A stretch of DNA of 64,000 bases, taken from contig NW_022985179.1 of assembly GCF_010093535.1 (NCBI RefSeq), positions 562,395 to 626,394 on the forward strand, written 5' to 3'. Both the position numbers and the translations under genes were made by a program. The notes under the pieces are model-generated. The model saw nothing but the letters and a program-made list of their open reading frames with translations. It was not told the DNA's origin and ran no database searches. This document shows positions 46,008-57,562 of the stretch, piece after piece. The DNA comes from Lindgomyces ingoldianus. Lineage: Eukaryota > Ascomycota > Dothideomycetes > Pleosporales > Lindgomycetaceae. The stretch's first letter is position 1. Every line of letters begins with the position of its first letter.

Positions 46008-46123
46008 ACAGGGCTCCGCACCACTCCGCCGTCACAACTAAAAAGGTACGAATAATCAAACAACAGTTAGTTCGCGTGCCTAATAGTATATATACCCGTC
46101 GCGTGTAAAGACCATCTTGGCCT
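46008..46123 (+). repeat. Long direct repeat, right copy
   Basis: Pairs with 44350-44468. This copy keeps more C and G. Read in reverse, a TATA-like GGGTATATATACTATT is followed about 55 bp later by GGCGGAGTGGTGCGGAGCC, similar to a tRNA A-box. A terminal repeat of an LTR element or a tRNA-derived SINE would both fit. Confidence 0.8.
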
Positions 46124-46250
46124 AGCATAATAAGTATATAAAGTTAATAAGAGGGCGCTGTTAGTTAGTTATCTAAGCTAAAGGGGAACATACAAAGTGG
46201 TGAGATAATATAACAATACAATGCTTATTTATATGTATCTTACATAGAAA

Positions 46251-46768
46251 ACAGCATTTTGAGAACACTCAAGACTCGTAGGCCTGTGCACGCGGTACAG
46301 CCTGTCATGGCTGTAAGCACGGACGCTTGAGCCTCATTAGTTATCTCTGACATTTGCTCACGCCTTGACAAGGTCACGCTCTCATATTACTCTGCAGAGC
46401 CTCCTCTTTCCGCTCTTGGTCCCCGAGTTCGTCCTCTCTACGCCCTTCTCTTTTCGCCTAAGTGCTTTGCCATGATTCCCATGCAGGGGTCAGGCTCGTT
46501 CTGACTGTGTTCCAATGCGGCTCTGCTTCGACTGCGCTCAGTATTTCAACCTGGCTGCTACGATCTCGATGGCATGCACCTTCCTACATCGATTACTAAA
46601 GTTCATCACCTCAATTGGTTGTTCCCGTCTTGTCTGAATCTGTCTCCTAAATCCCTCTAGTCACGCTGTCTGACTTTCTTTCAACAAAATACACCGCATG
46701 TTCTCGCTTGCGATTCAAAACTGCACACCTCCCTCCAAATTTCACTCTCCGCCTAGTCCAGGCACTTC
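46251..46768. promoter_or_regulatory. Upstream region of the F-box gene
   Basis: Base composition is normal again, with a pyrimidine-rich segment from about 46390 to the start codon typical of fungal leaders. No defined element was identified. Confidence 0.5.
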
Positions 46769-48695
46769 ATGACTATCACCCTAGATAGATTGCCTTTCGA
46801 TGTTTTATTCTACATTGCGTCCATCCTAAAATTCGACGATATTATTAACTTAAGCCATTCATGCCGCCAGCTAAAACTTCTTCTGAACGAGAGTACGCTA
46901 TGCCGAAAGACTATCGAGGTACGCAGATCAAAATTCATGGGGGTTCAAAACTGATTGTCCGGTCCAGACACACGCCCCTTACAGCAAGGAAGCAAGGCTC
47001 GCTCAAGATCGTCACATAACGTACGGGGAGGCTGTGCAGAGCGTATACGACAGGCGAGAAGCCTTTTCAAATGCTTATCCGTTTTCAGCTCGTATCGTCG
47101 GCCAAGGGACCGCTTTTACTTACCGGCAAGGGATACTATGCGTCCTGTCCGGTAGCACTATTCGTGTTTCGGACGAACATACCACTCCAGCTTTTTTCAA
47201 TATTGATCTATCCCGTACCCTTGGGTCTCTGTCCGAGTCCTCTACCGGTTCACCCAGTGAGCTTAAAATTTCCTTGTTATACTACAGCGACAATATTCTC
47301 GCAATCCACTATGGAAGAAAGACAAGGCCCAATAACGGACGAATTCTTGCTATCAGTACGAAGACGGATCTCGCTGATGAAGAGAGGCTTCTTGAAGACA
47401 TTCCACTAGAGTCAAGCTACAAGCTTTTCGTACGCCATACAGCTACCTACCTCTACTACGGGACGTACACGGGAGTTGGAGACCACGGCCACCATGAGTG
47501 GGAGATTCGTGGAGTCTCGTTGGACAAAGCCCATCCTCTGCCTAAGCAAACACGACCTTTGCAGCTAGAAGAATTCTTTGGTACAGACATTGGTTTTACG
47601 ATTGCCTTCGAGATCCATAATGGCTACTTTTATGCACTATCAAACCAGACATCTTTTGAGGTGGAAGAGATTGACTGGACATCATTCTATCACTGCATAC
47701 GCTTTCCTCTCAGCAAACCTCTTTGTAATGAGGTTGAAATCAACACTCGCGTTTACCGTCGACAGCACAAGGAAGGCCCAATACACGACTCTTGGACAGA
47801 TCTTACCATTCAGGTCGATGAGCTTACAAACAAGCCATTCATTGTTGAGTCCCGCCGTGAGTGGCTGAACTCATCAAGTAGCCAACTCAGAACATTCTAC
47901 ATAACAGATATTGAATTTCCGAAATTGACTACCAGCACACCCTCAGAGGGTGGATCACCCACACCAGGATCAGCGGATCAGAATCCTCTCCCAATTGACG
48001 ACCCTTTACGTGCGCTTCTCGACTCCTCTAACAACCCAAACTTTGCGCCGGACCAACCACGCTTGAACTGGAACGCCCATCCCGAGTTTGAGCCGGGATG
48101 CAACCCTGCCCGATCGTTTGTGTTTTCGAAGACAAAATTTCGAGCATACAATTTCTCCTGCAGCTCTTTCATTGACCTCGTTGAAGACGAGAAATGTTGT
48201 AGTGGTGTGTCTGTTGGTCCTTGCTTGCGAATACGGATTGGCTCACGACGCCCCGCTCCGATAGATTGGGAACCGTCCGATAAAATTACGTCTTCAAGGA
48301 ATCAATCGATCGGCCCGCCTCCCCTTGGTGATACCTGGTACCGTCACTCTTCAATAAGGATGTGGCCACCGCCTGCGAATACATGCCCCTGCTCGAAAAG
48401 ACTGCATGAGATCCTCAATCCTCGAATGGTCTCAGAATCTGTCTATAATAGGACTATTACTGGTGAAATGGATGAGCGCAGCTTTGTATACATGGTTCGG
48501 CCGGGGAGGTCATACTCGACGGACGACGAGAACGCCTTGGGCACCATCATTGCGATCAGCTTCAACCGCGAAAGGCGCGACACGTCGACCCAAGAGCCGG
48601 AACTAAACAGTCAGGGCCATTCCAAGGACGTATTCAATCCCTCTTATTGGCACTGGCAACCTGGGCATCTTTGCCGAGTGCAGCAATGTTGCTGA
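46769..48695 (+). CDS. F-box domain protein
   Basis: Probable substrate adaptor of an SCF ubiquitin ligase. Exons 46769-46918 and 46968-48695 give 625 aa; the intron (46919-46967) falls immediately after the F-box, and its read-through stops within a dozen codons. The F-box is at residues 1-45: TLDRLPFDVLFYIASILKFD, then IINLSHSCRQLKLLLNESTL. The remainder (from YSKEARLAQDRHITYGEAVQ) is a beta-strand-rich region of the sort found in expanded fungal F-box families and contains AYPFSARIVGQGTAFTYRQG. I see no WD, LRR or Kelch motif. Substrate unknown. The gene lies next to the repeat relic, a common setting for expanded families. Confidence 0.85.
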
Positions 48696-51600
48696 CAGAG
48701 TTCTCTCTTAATGGAGCAAAACATATGACGTGCTCTTCATGTTACGCAAGGACATAACCAATATCTGCCTTACGCCCTGGGATTCGCCAAGCATATCTTG
48801 CCGGTCAACTTCCCCGCACACCAGGCAGCGATAAGTGTCTGTCAAGGACTCCCGATGGACAAGGCATGAAATTAATCAGTCAGGTAGCACCAGGTGCATC
48901 ATCCACATTTATTTGATGGGTTCTAGACCAGTCGCCGCTTTAGATCGGCCTGCAGCTCAGAACAATATGTTCGCTTAGTCATCACTTCAAGGAGATACTT
49001 GCACATTCCCCATAGCTTCCAGCAAAAGGCCATAAGGCTTCATTTGTGTTTTATGGAGGAGCTCCGATCCTTTTGTATGAAATTTTGGCTCATGAAAGTT
49101 GTTGCAAACTGCTGGTTCTTTCTCGTGAACGTTCCTTCTCCTGAAAAACTTATCCACATCCTTTCACTAACTGAATCAAATAGGAATGGCCGCAGGTCTC
49201 TCCTTCCACGTTAGAGACCTAAGAAAAATGAGAAAGGAGAAGAAAACGAATTTCTTAGGGTCGCGAGTTTGAGGCAGGTAAAACCAACGCTCTTCAACTA
49301 TAGTCGATTCTGAGAAATTCGAGGGCTCGAGGCCATCGCTCCCGCTACACTTGCACAACCTGCACAACCTACAAAGGTCTCTTCGCTCCCCATTCCAATC
49401 ACTCCACCAAGCAGAGTCATTCCGCCACCACCTCATACCACCTTGCAAAGAATCGTCCGCCAAACGGCGACATCCACTCTTCCAATCCCACACCCCTATC
49501 AGAGCCCACGACCTACGCCCCGCAGACGCCCTCAACCTACCCAGAGTCCCACGCCAACACCCGCGGTCCGCGCCGTGAATCATCCGATAAACCCAGACCT
49601 ATAAGCAAATAATTGTTTCCAGCGCCCTTATACAGATATTTGAATGATGCATGCTGCTGCGTGCATTGATGATGCAAACGCGTACGATGTCCAGTTCAAT
49701 CACCTATTCACCCCCCCCCAAAGCCCGGCTACCCACGCCACGCGTTATACCGTACCTCCACACCCGTCGCCCCTGCCACCAATAGCACGTCATTTTCCTC
49801 CTAGGCGATTCTCTTCCCAATAATTCACCGATCAGGAGATGCGCGCGGATGGCTAGTTAGCCACGTTCTGCGAGAATTGTGTGTGTTTGTGTGAGTGGCT
49901 GAGACGTGCAACTTGCATATGCAAAAACGCTCCTTTGAACCTCGAGGGCGAAGAACGCAGGCATCTGCATGTACTGTCCTGTGAATGTACATGCCAATAT
50001 TTGAACGCAACTGCGGCAGACTGCTTCCGAGGAGCGTAAACATCTACCATTAGACAGCTACCCGTGCACCAAACAATACGATCCGGTCTCTGCAATCGAG
50101 CGAAAGGCGGAGATGAGGGAGACCTGTCTGGTGTGGGGGCCCGTAATGGAGGACGCTCCTTTTCCGGCGATGTAGCAGGGCAGTGCATATAAGGTTACTA
50201 GATCTAGAAAGAGGTGATGCTGGCTTGTTCGGAAAAGAAATATGCGGCTCTGAAACAAGCCGAATAAGGTCTGATTCGTCGCCCGATATTATGATATATT
50301 GGTTGAGTGGGGTTCAGAGGGTGATGGTTTCGGATGGGTTGGTGGGATGTACGTTTGTTGTTTGTTTAGTAGATGGCGGTGTATTAGTTGCCTCCTGAAA
50401 AATTCAACTACTACAAGGAATGGCCTCGGTGAAGCTAAGAGCGAGGGCTGGCTCTAATAATAGTATCTCGAACTATCAGCGACCAAAACAAAGAGAGAAA
50501 TCGCTCGAGACACGTCCTCGCATACCTCCATTTCCCCATCCACCTCTATTGTCTGTCCTGTGAAAGGAACCTGGCGCTGTTTTTGCGCCTTCTCCGGGTG
50601 CTTCTCGCTGGAAGACTTCGACACAATCCCGCATACTACTATTCTCATTGTTTAAAGCTAGCAAAGTCTTGCAATGATCTGATCCGTTATTTAACACAAA
50701 TATTTTTATGTTATGGTAATTTTTTTTAGGAATAAATCCTGTATGTGCTATGGTACAAAAAGTGTATAATCTTTTAACTAACCTCCCACGCCCAGTCCAG
50801 TAGAAAATTCTTGTCTTGCCTTCTACCTAACCTGTCCGGCGATCCATCGTGCACAAATATCGCAAGGCCATCTCTATTCTAGTCGATATATTCCTTAGAG
50901 CTAGCGACTCAATCCCGCAACTCCAAGAACTAAGACCCCAACTAGACGGCGAGCTCGAGCTCGAGCTCCCCACAACCTCCTTCCAGTCCCTTGGCCTCAA
51001 ACCCATCTCCCAAGGCGTGAATACCAGCGCCGCTATGCAACCCCTTTGGTTCCCCTACCCCCTTCACTCCATGTTCTTCCGTATCGTACCCACATCGCTC
51101 GCACAACTCTGGAGAGTTGGCGGCGTTGGATATCGATGACTAGGATGGACTCCTTTTCTCTTTGACATGACGTGAGCCACGCGAAGACAGAGCTCATATA
51201 TATTTCCGGCTAGCATGTTAGAGGCAGACACCCACCCAGTCTTAGAATCTATTGGATATTACAGGAACTTGGCTAGATTTTGTACATGGATAGAAAAAGT
51301 AGCAGAGGGAAAGCAAGGAGCATGGACAGAAGCGAGATGATAGTTTTCCTATCTCTTACTCCTAGGCGTCGGCTCTGCTTCACTTCTCCTCTCCTCCTCT
51401 CCTCTCCTCTTCTTGTTCGAAGCCACTAACAGAACATATTTGTGGCAATAAACTAGACACAGTTGAGCAGAAAGTATGAATCTGAGCGCTTGGGAGGTAG
51501 TATTATACAGAAGCATACCAATCCTCTCCGCTCTGCCCAACTCTGCCAAACTCAGCAGCTCGGGGCTAGGTAGCTTGCGTAGAAAGATATATCTGTGTAG

Positions 51601-52483
51601 GTTACGACTTTGCCCTTGGATATGCGCGTATTTGAACGGAGGCATGCAAGGGAGTATGGAATCTTCAAGATTTAAGACGAGAAAGGAAGAATGCGTTTTC
51701 AAATAAAGCTTGGCTTTGCCACCCTGTCTCATGAGTTTGATAGCGTCGGATATATCAGACTCAGAAAAAAAAAAAAGAACAGCACCTGAGACGATGCTTT
51801 CGATCAGGGCAAGAATATATCTTCTAGATTATCTATTTATGTACCGCGCTATCCACTGTAGATGACGAGAGCCTCCCAGAAGTGCTGGTGCTGATATAGA
51901 AGGTTCGAATACCGATATTTCACAACCCCATCCAAAGTAACTCCAAGCTAAAGGGATATCCGGCACAAAGACAAGGAAATGCTGGTAAGGGATGAGGCCG
52001 AGGACGCCAAACACTGTTATTGCGCCCAATGAAAGGTGGGGTGTATGTACAAATGCGAGAGGGGGAGGGAAGGAGAGAACCTGGGGGGGTGGGAAGCACG
52101 CGATGCTGGGGGAACATCCTGGGAATCTAAACCATGCGACTAAGAAGGATACAAGGATCCGAAAAATCAAGTTGCGAGCGATCGGAAGGGGTCGGTAGGA
52201 TAGACACGGATACCGCGATGGTGTTTAGGTGGGTTTGGCGAAGAAGTATCCACCCTCTCGGAAAGCGCTGAGAGGCTCCGTCCGTCCGTGAACTCGATGT
52301 TGGGGTCCCAAATCTCAAAATGCACGACATGCAGTAGTTCGAGATAGCACGCGGCTACTGAGCCTAATCCCCTCAACGTCTTTGAGAATCGCTCCACTGA
52401 TGAACCGAAATGCAGGTGCACGGCGGATAATTTCAATCTTGAAAGATTCGCCACTGATAAGATCGATGTATACCAGAATTGGT
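48696..52483. other. 3.8-kb stretch without a supported gene
   Basis: Short frames on both strands (49176-49583, 49853-50188, 50849-51139, 51349-51732, 52167-52454) do not show family motifs, and none can be extended with convincing splice sites. Noted structures: a perfect 18-bp palindrome of three GAGCTC units at 50951-50968, a CT-rich tract at 51380-51415, an A-homopolymer at 51766-51776. The AT-rich patch at 50695-50780 is the most depleted in G and C. The 50849-51139 frame is the least unlikely small gene here. Confidence 0.45.
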
Positions 52484-52699
52484 CTACAATTCCATGGCAT
52501 CAACATCTCTCATTAGAACAGCCATCTGGGCCCTCTTTGCCGCTTCTGCCAGCAATCCATACTCGTTCAAGTATGTATTCGTCTCGGCAGCGGTCCGGCC
52601 AGCTCCATCCCGGTTTGGCTGGTAATGGTAGGCCGCTGGTCGCTGTGTGAGCGGAGTTTTCTGATGCACCTGGTGGCTCTGTTGGCTGTGCGGAGTCTT

Positions 52700-52735
<36 letters not shown>

Positions 52736-52987
52736 TTGTTGTTGTTGTTGTTGCTGCTGCTGCTTTTGCTGGTGACTTAGCGAGCCAAAGAAGCCCTGGT
52801 GGTGTGGGTGCATGGAGGACGGTGATGGTAGCGGCGCCGAGGAGGCGGGCGACGGCGAGGCGAGACTGGAGGAGCTGCTGTAGCTTTGGGAGCTTAAGCT
52901 AGCTGTGCTGGAGGATGAGAGGTGGGACTGGAGGGGAGGGAAGGCGGGGCGGGTAAACGATCGTGCCGGGTTAGTTGGTTTGGACAT
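52484..52987 (-). CDS. Small polyglutamine protein with conserved-looking C-terminus
   Basis: I cannot assign a family. The single-exon frame gives 167 aa from the ATG at 52987; an upstream in-frame ATG at 53086 would add 33 residues but lies in leader-like sequence. The first half is Ser and Pro rich. A run of 21 glutamines (52700-52762) follows, then the last 50 residues (from TPLTQRPAAYHYQPN through NRDGAGRTAAETNTYLNEYG to LLAEAAKRAQMAVLMRDVDA) lose the low-complexity character and look like a conserved helical module. The gene is divergent from kti12 with 536 bp between the start codons. Reality as a gene is likely because of the ordered C-terminus; function unknown. Confidence 0.65.
52700..52762 (-). 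repeat. Polyglutamine-coding triplet tract, 21 codons
   Basis: Coding-strand CAG and CAA blocks alternate: CAG-rich at both ends, a CAA block in the middle. CAA interruptions generally stabilise such tracts. Confidence 0.95.
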
Positions 52988-53523
52988 TGTGCTTGGGTGT
53001 GTTTGTTGAGATGCAATGGTGGGTGAGCGAGTCCAGCAGCGTCCTGATCTATCTCTTTGGTGTTCGACTTGGAAGGCACGAGGCACAGAGGTACTTAAGC
53101 GCGGGCGCGGTCTTGCTGGCGATGCATGGAATGGGAGACAGGCTTGTGAACAGGCCTTGAGCAGTAGCGAGTGGATCCGTTAAGTGAAAGTGGGTTGGCG
53201 ATATTCGCAATAAGGGACAGATTGCCAACGCGTCCCGTAGCAGTGAGCGACGGCTGAATGCGACTTCTGGGTGCGGAGGGGAAAGAAGGCAGAACCCCTA
53301 GATGAGCAGGAGCAATAGGCGGTTTGTGCTGCCGAGGCAAGAGCAGTTCGAGTGTGTTGCATCATGGTGGACGCCCACAAGGCCAGCCAATCCCCGCTCC
53401 CATACAACGCGCCCTCCCAGCCTCGCCGCCCCCCTCACCCCTCCCCCTACCCCCCCACTCCCCCCGTCTCCAGGCTCAGCCTGATCTTTTGCCAGAGATA
53501 CAATTGCAAATGCATCCGTGAAC
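52988..53523. promoter_or_regulatory. Divergent upstream region of the polyQ and kti12 genes
   Basis: 536 bp holding both promoters. The kti12-proximal side (53385-53480) is strongly C-rich on the plus strand, a leader-like or promoter pyrimidine tract. No known operator is evident. Confidence 0.5.
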
Positions 53524-54576
53524 ATGCCGGTGAGAATGCTTCAGTTTCCTCGTTCCTCGCATAGTTGACCTCTTCCAGCTCGTCCTCGTCTCCGGCTATC
53601 CGTCGTCCGGCAAGACTACGCGTGCCATCCAGCTCAAGGCCTTTTTCGAGTCCAAGATCGCCAACTCCCCCACTGATGCCCGAGTCGCCAGGCTGAAAGT
53701 GCATCATATCAACGATCAAACGCTGGGCTTATCGCGACACGTCTACCACACCGCTAAAGCCGAGAAGGATGCTCGGGCCGAGGAGTATTCTGCTGTAAAG
53801 AGAGTGCTTTCCCGCGACGACATCGTCATCGCTGATGGTCTGAATTATATCAAGGGCTTTCGCTACCAGCTGTACTGTGAGGCGAAAGCTGTCCAGACGC
53901 CCAGCTGCGTGGTCAGTATATAGCCCTTATCTTGCCGCTCCTTGTTGATTACACGTCGACTGACATCTCGGAGGTCCATATAGGCACCCCCATCCAGAAA
54001 TGCCGCGAAATCAATGAGAAATTACTCGAGGACTGCGCGGTCGACGGCGGTTATGAAAAAGCGGACTTTGAGAACCTAATCTTTAGGTATGAAGAGCCCA
54101 ATGGCATGACGCGGTGGGACAGTCCGCTCTTCACCGTGCTGGACGAGGACGAGACGCCGCCGTTCGACAAAATATGGGAGGCACTGGTAGGCAGTGACGG
54201 GAAGGTTAAACTCGTCCGACCGAACCAGGCGACGGTATTGGTACGTCTGAGGCCCTTTCCTGACCGGCTGTCAACTGACAAAGTTCCACAGAAGCCAGCA
54301 ACTGAGCAGAATTACCTCTACGAGCTCGACAAGACTACCTCCGACATCCTCGCCCAAATAATGACCTACCAAAAGGACCACGCCGGAGAAGGAGGCGGAG
54401 CAGTCGTCGTAGCTGATGTCGAAAGCCAAATTGAACTCCCAGCGTCCCAGATGACGCTCCCTCAGCTTCAGCGCATACGTCGGCAGTTCATCACAATGAA
54501 TCGCCAACACTCTTTCTCTAAAGCCCGCATGAGGGAAATTTTCGTCGACTACCTAAACGATCAATTCCGACGATAA
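53524..54576 (+). CDS. kti12: Kti12, Elongator-associated P-loop protein
   Basis: Cofactor of the Elongator complex in wobble-uridine tRNA modification; loss gives resistance to zymocin-type tRNA-cleaving killer toxins in yeast. Exons 53524-53529, 53579-53911, 53974-54240 and 54292-54576 give 296 aa. Exon 1 is six bases (ATG CCG) directly followed by GTGAGA, so the P-loop LVLVSGYPSSGKTTRAIQ (residues 3-20) starts in exon 2 and would be given a wrong start otherwise. Other landmarks: IVIADGLNYIKGFRYQLYCE (Walker B region), VHIGTPIQKCREIN across intron 53912-53973, and RYEEPNGMTRWDSPLF, all characteristic. The C-terminus LRRIRRQF-like block (LPQLQRIRRQFI) and the length match the family. Confidence 0.95.
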
Positions 54577-55317
54577 TCGCCACGAGCAAATCCGCATTGT
54601 TTTGTGGAGCCCGCCTTTGCCACGGACGGGACCATGCATCTCGCAGGACCTTCCTCGGCGAAACACAAACTCCAGACCCACTGTTCCTCTCCTCCGAAGC
54701 CGGACACAATCATCACTGGACAGGTCCACATGCCTGGGGCGCGCCCGCGAGGAGGAAACGCTCGCGTGTTGCAGATGCAGCCCAACAACGGCGTCAACAA
54801 TGCCTGTTCTGAGCACATCCCCTTGCCTGTCCACGACTCTCCGATATCTTCCGGCCTCGATGGTACCCCAGAACCAGCCTTGTAAGGCCCCCCAGCCTCT
54901 CGTGTTGGCGCCGAACGAAATTACTACATTGGAAAATTCGGTGGTGTGACACAGCACCGAATCGCTGTTTTCCTAGGTTTCTTCTCCACATTGTCCACAT
55001 TGGAGCTTTCTGCGAACGCGTGCCCTCTCCGCACATTACCGTACCCCAGGAATTAGGTATGTCAATGCTTTTGCTTTGGCGAGTTGCGGAGTCACCGGCT
55101 GCGTGGTTGGAGTTTCCCTAGTCACTAGTCGGAGGGTTCGGAGGCATGGTGTTGAGGACTGTGACAGGGAGTCGGCTCCGAGGACCAATGATTGGTGGAG
55201 GGAAGCTGTATAAGCATCGCAGACTTCCGTTTTAGGATTTGGAAAGTTTTGTTGGCGCCATATGCGGCTCGGCTGATGAAATGCGTTCTCTTTTTCTCCA
55301 AGGCTGCATTACCACTA
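54577..55317. other. Intergenic region after kti12
   Basis: Several overlapping short frames on both strands at 54553-55036 show Pro, Ser and Arg rich sequence with no motifs. Nothing is supported. Confidence 0.45.
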
Positions 55318-55893
55318 TCATCCCTGTTCTGCATTCCTCCTTGAGTTCCAGATGCTCTGCATCTCGGCGCTTTGATGTTTGAACCCTTTCAACTTTCTAT
55401 TCGTACCTTTGTGGGACTCGTAATTAGAGACACCACAGTGCGAGCCATGAATCGAACACCCAGGTCTCCCATGGCACTGTCGAAGCTCTTGGCTCACGCT
55501 CAAAGTCGCAACACCTAAAATCTCACTATCATACGATGTTCGCCTGGGGACTCTAACTTCAGTTTCATGTCCGACCCTCTCTGTCCACAGTGCACACAAT
55601 GCCACCACAGCCATGCAACTAATAACACCACACACAACCCAACCATTTGGATGGTGCCGAACAAAGCGCCAGAGAAAGCCAAACGGCACCGCCTCAAACC
55701 CTCCAATCCCACTTTCTCTCGGCAACTGGATGGCGCGTGGTTCGATGGTTCGAAATTTGCTTGATGACGTTGCACGAAAATAGACAAACCCCGCATAAGG
55801 CAGGCCGCCAGTGGCAGTTTCCTCATCCTCATCCTCATCCCTTACCCTTGGCTCCTCGTTCACCCTTGTCTTCCTCGTTTCCCACGTGGCCAT
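55318..55893 (-). CDS. Putative orphan protein with one membrane segment
   Basis: The frame runs 191 codons from ATG at 55893. It has an acidic N-terminal patch (RVRDEDEDEETA), then a basic segment, one hydrophobic stretch of about 20 residues near 86-105 (GWVVCGVISCMAVVALCALW) and a Cys/His containing tail. I do not recognise a family and the frame has no introns to test. Its length is above what neighbouring noise frames reach, but it could still be chance. Kept as a weak call. Confidence 0.3.
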   Translation of the reverse strand: MATWETRKTRVNEEPRVRDEDEDEETATGGLPYAGFVYFRATSSSKFRTIEPRAIQLPRESGIGGFEAVPFGFLWRFVRHHPNGWVVCGVISCMAVVALCALWTERVGHETEVRVPRRTSYDSEILGVATLSVSQELRQCHGRPGCSIHGSHCGVSNYESHKGTNRKLKGFKHQSAEMQSIWNSRRNAEQG

Positions 55894-57562
55894 CGGATCT
55901 GGGCCTTAGCCACTAAAGCCTCTAACTGGTCCCATCCTCCGCCTTGACCTCATTGTCTCAAGAACTGTGCATTGAAGGCTTCCCGCTCCTTTCTGCCGGT
56001 CCACACGCCATGCCGCACCCTTCTACTTGCATTAGCATCGAGATTCGCGATGGCTAACGACTGAGGGGCTGCGTGATGGTGGTACGATGGGGCTATCTGA
56101 TTAGCATCCTGCCCAGACTGGCTGTTTAGGGCAGCCGAGTCAACCTTACTCATGAGAAGTCAGGACTTTTTGATCGGTGAGGTAGGTGCGGTGTTGAGTC
56201 AGGAACACGAGGGCGCTGAGCTTTCGAAGGATTTGAGGCGAATGGATGGATGATGAGTTTGAAAGTGTGGCCGAAATACCTCCGCGATGCGATGCTGATG
56301 CTGCAGAGCAGTGGGTCGGGTGGATTCGCAACACGCACACACCGCAAAATTTTTGATCTTGCTCTGGGGCACCCCAGGATCGCGGTATGAACCGGAGCAA
56401 TTCTGCCCGATATCTATGGATCGCTGCTGTGGTGCGGAATAAACTGGGTGGAGAATGCTCCAACTCCTGGCTTGTATGGAGGCAGATCTCTGGAGTCGGG
56501 AGTGCATCTCTGTAAGTGGGCCACGGCAACGGGTCGGGTTGATGGGGAACACAGACACAGACACAGACACAGACTCAGCCAGATACGGGAATAGCCTTGG
56601 AAGGTCTTGAGATTTTTCTGCCTGCTTGATCGTCTGAAAATCTGGGGATCATCTGTGCTTGTAGCGGGGATGTTAACGATCGAAGAAACCTCTAGCTGGG
56701 TAGGGTGGCGACGATTTTCGGGGCTATGGGTGGCGGGTTTAAAGTGTTGATGATCCAGCGCCATGGTGATGGTGTGGGTGTGTGTTTGTGCTAGAGCTCA
56801 GCTCAGCTCAAGGGATGGAGGGGTTTGGTTCATGATCGTTGATGTCACTTGTCACTTGGAACGGGAGCTAAGCTCTGTAGTCAACGAATTAGAGAGCTCA
56901 AGCTCGAGTCGTGTCCAGTGTCAAGGTCACACGAGCAAGAAGAAACTTGTATCTGAAGTAGATGTGCGTCGTTTCCATACGTACAGAGTGAGCAACTACC
57001 ATACCATCAATGGTTAAGCCAGACTCTCATCAGGGTCTGCAACAAAGAGCACAATTCCAAATTTGAGAAAAAGAAAACAAAAAATCCATATCTACCACGA
57101 TCGCCAGAAGGAACCCCAAAACTTGCAGGTGGTTGCACTGTAGAGAAACAAGTCCACTTTATGTTCAATAAAGCCCCTGACAAGGGCTGAAGAAAGGAAA
57201 ACAGTAATTAAAGGATAGGACGCCTATGAGGCAAGCAAAACAGAGGAGCAAAGAAAACAAAATACAAAAGCGTGATTTTTAGGAAAGCGCTCGCGGTATT
57301 GCGAGATTTTGGTATCTCTGGGTTTCAATCGCAAGAATCCGAAAAGCGTGGGAGAAGACAGATAAAAAGACACATCGAAAGGGAAACATTCCAGGAGGAA
57401 AGTAACCACCCCCAGGTACAACTCCTCAACCCCTCAGACACCTAAATCCCAGCCTAGAAATCCAGATAGAAATCCGTACCAGAACCCAGAACCAGCCGTA
57501 TCCGGTACACTGATAAGAATCCAGTCATGTCGGCATAATTTTCGTCTTAATTTCACCTGATG
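55894..57562. other. Intergenic region and facB downstream sequence
   Basis: No gene is supported. Frames at 56146-56529 and 56414-56764 (-) overlap and carry no motif. A hexanucleotide repeat (ACAGAC, about five copies) lies at 56546-56574. Positions 57020-57562 are A-rich and probably contain the facB 3' untranslated region. Confidence 0.45.

Larger units (their letters stand above)
43990..46250. mobile_element. AT-rich degenerate repeat relic, RIP-like
   Basis: About 2.3 kb of very AT-rich DNA dominated by TA steps, without any long protein-like frame, bounded by normal-composition DNA. It contains flanking direct repeats of about 117 bp (44350-44468 and 46008-46123), a GC-rich island at 44680-44790, four 37-bp tandem repeats at 45016-45163, and a duplicated ~190-bp unit at 45161-45541 whose copies differ mainly by C/T and G/A changes. 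That is what repeat-induced point mutation leaves behind in a transposon. The sequence from 44995 (TGTCACGATC) to 45349 (TTATTACA) could be an LTR because of its TG...CA ends. No transposase or reverse transcriptase can be read, so the element class is unknown. Confidence 0.7.

Noticed and set aside
45814..46128. Overlapping 96- and 104-codon frames within the relic
   Set aside because: They overlap on opposite strands in repeat DNA and cover the right 117-bp direct repeat; no transposon protein motif.
50849..51139. 96-codon plus-strand frame
   Set aside because: Part of it is a simple GAGCTC repeat, and no motif or splice support is visible; left as a low-priority candidate only.
55735..55760. 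GGTTCGATGGTTCGAAAT, considered as a tRNA B-box
   Set aside because: No A-box at tRNA spacing and no acceptor-stem pairing could be found on either strand.
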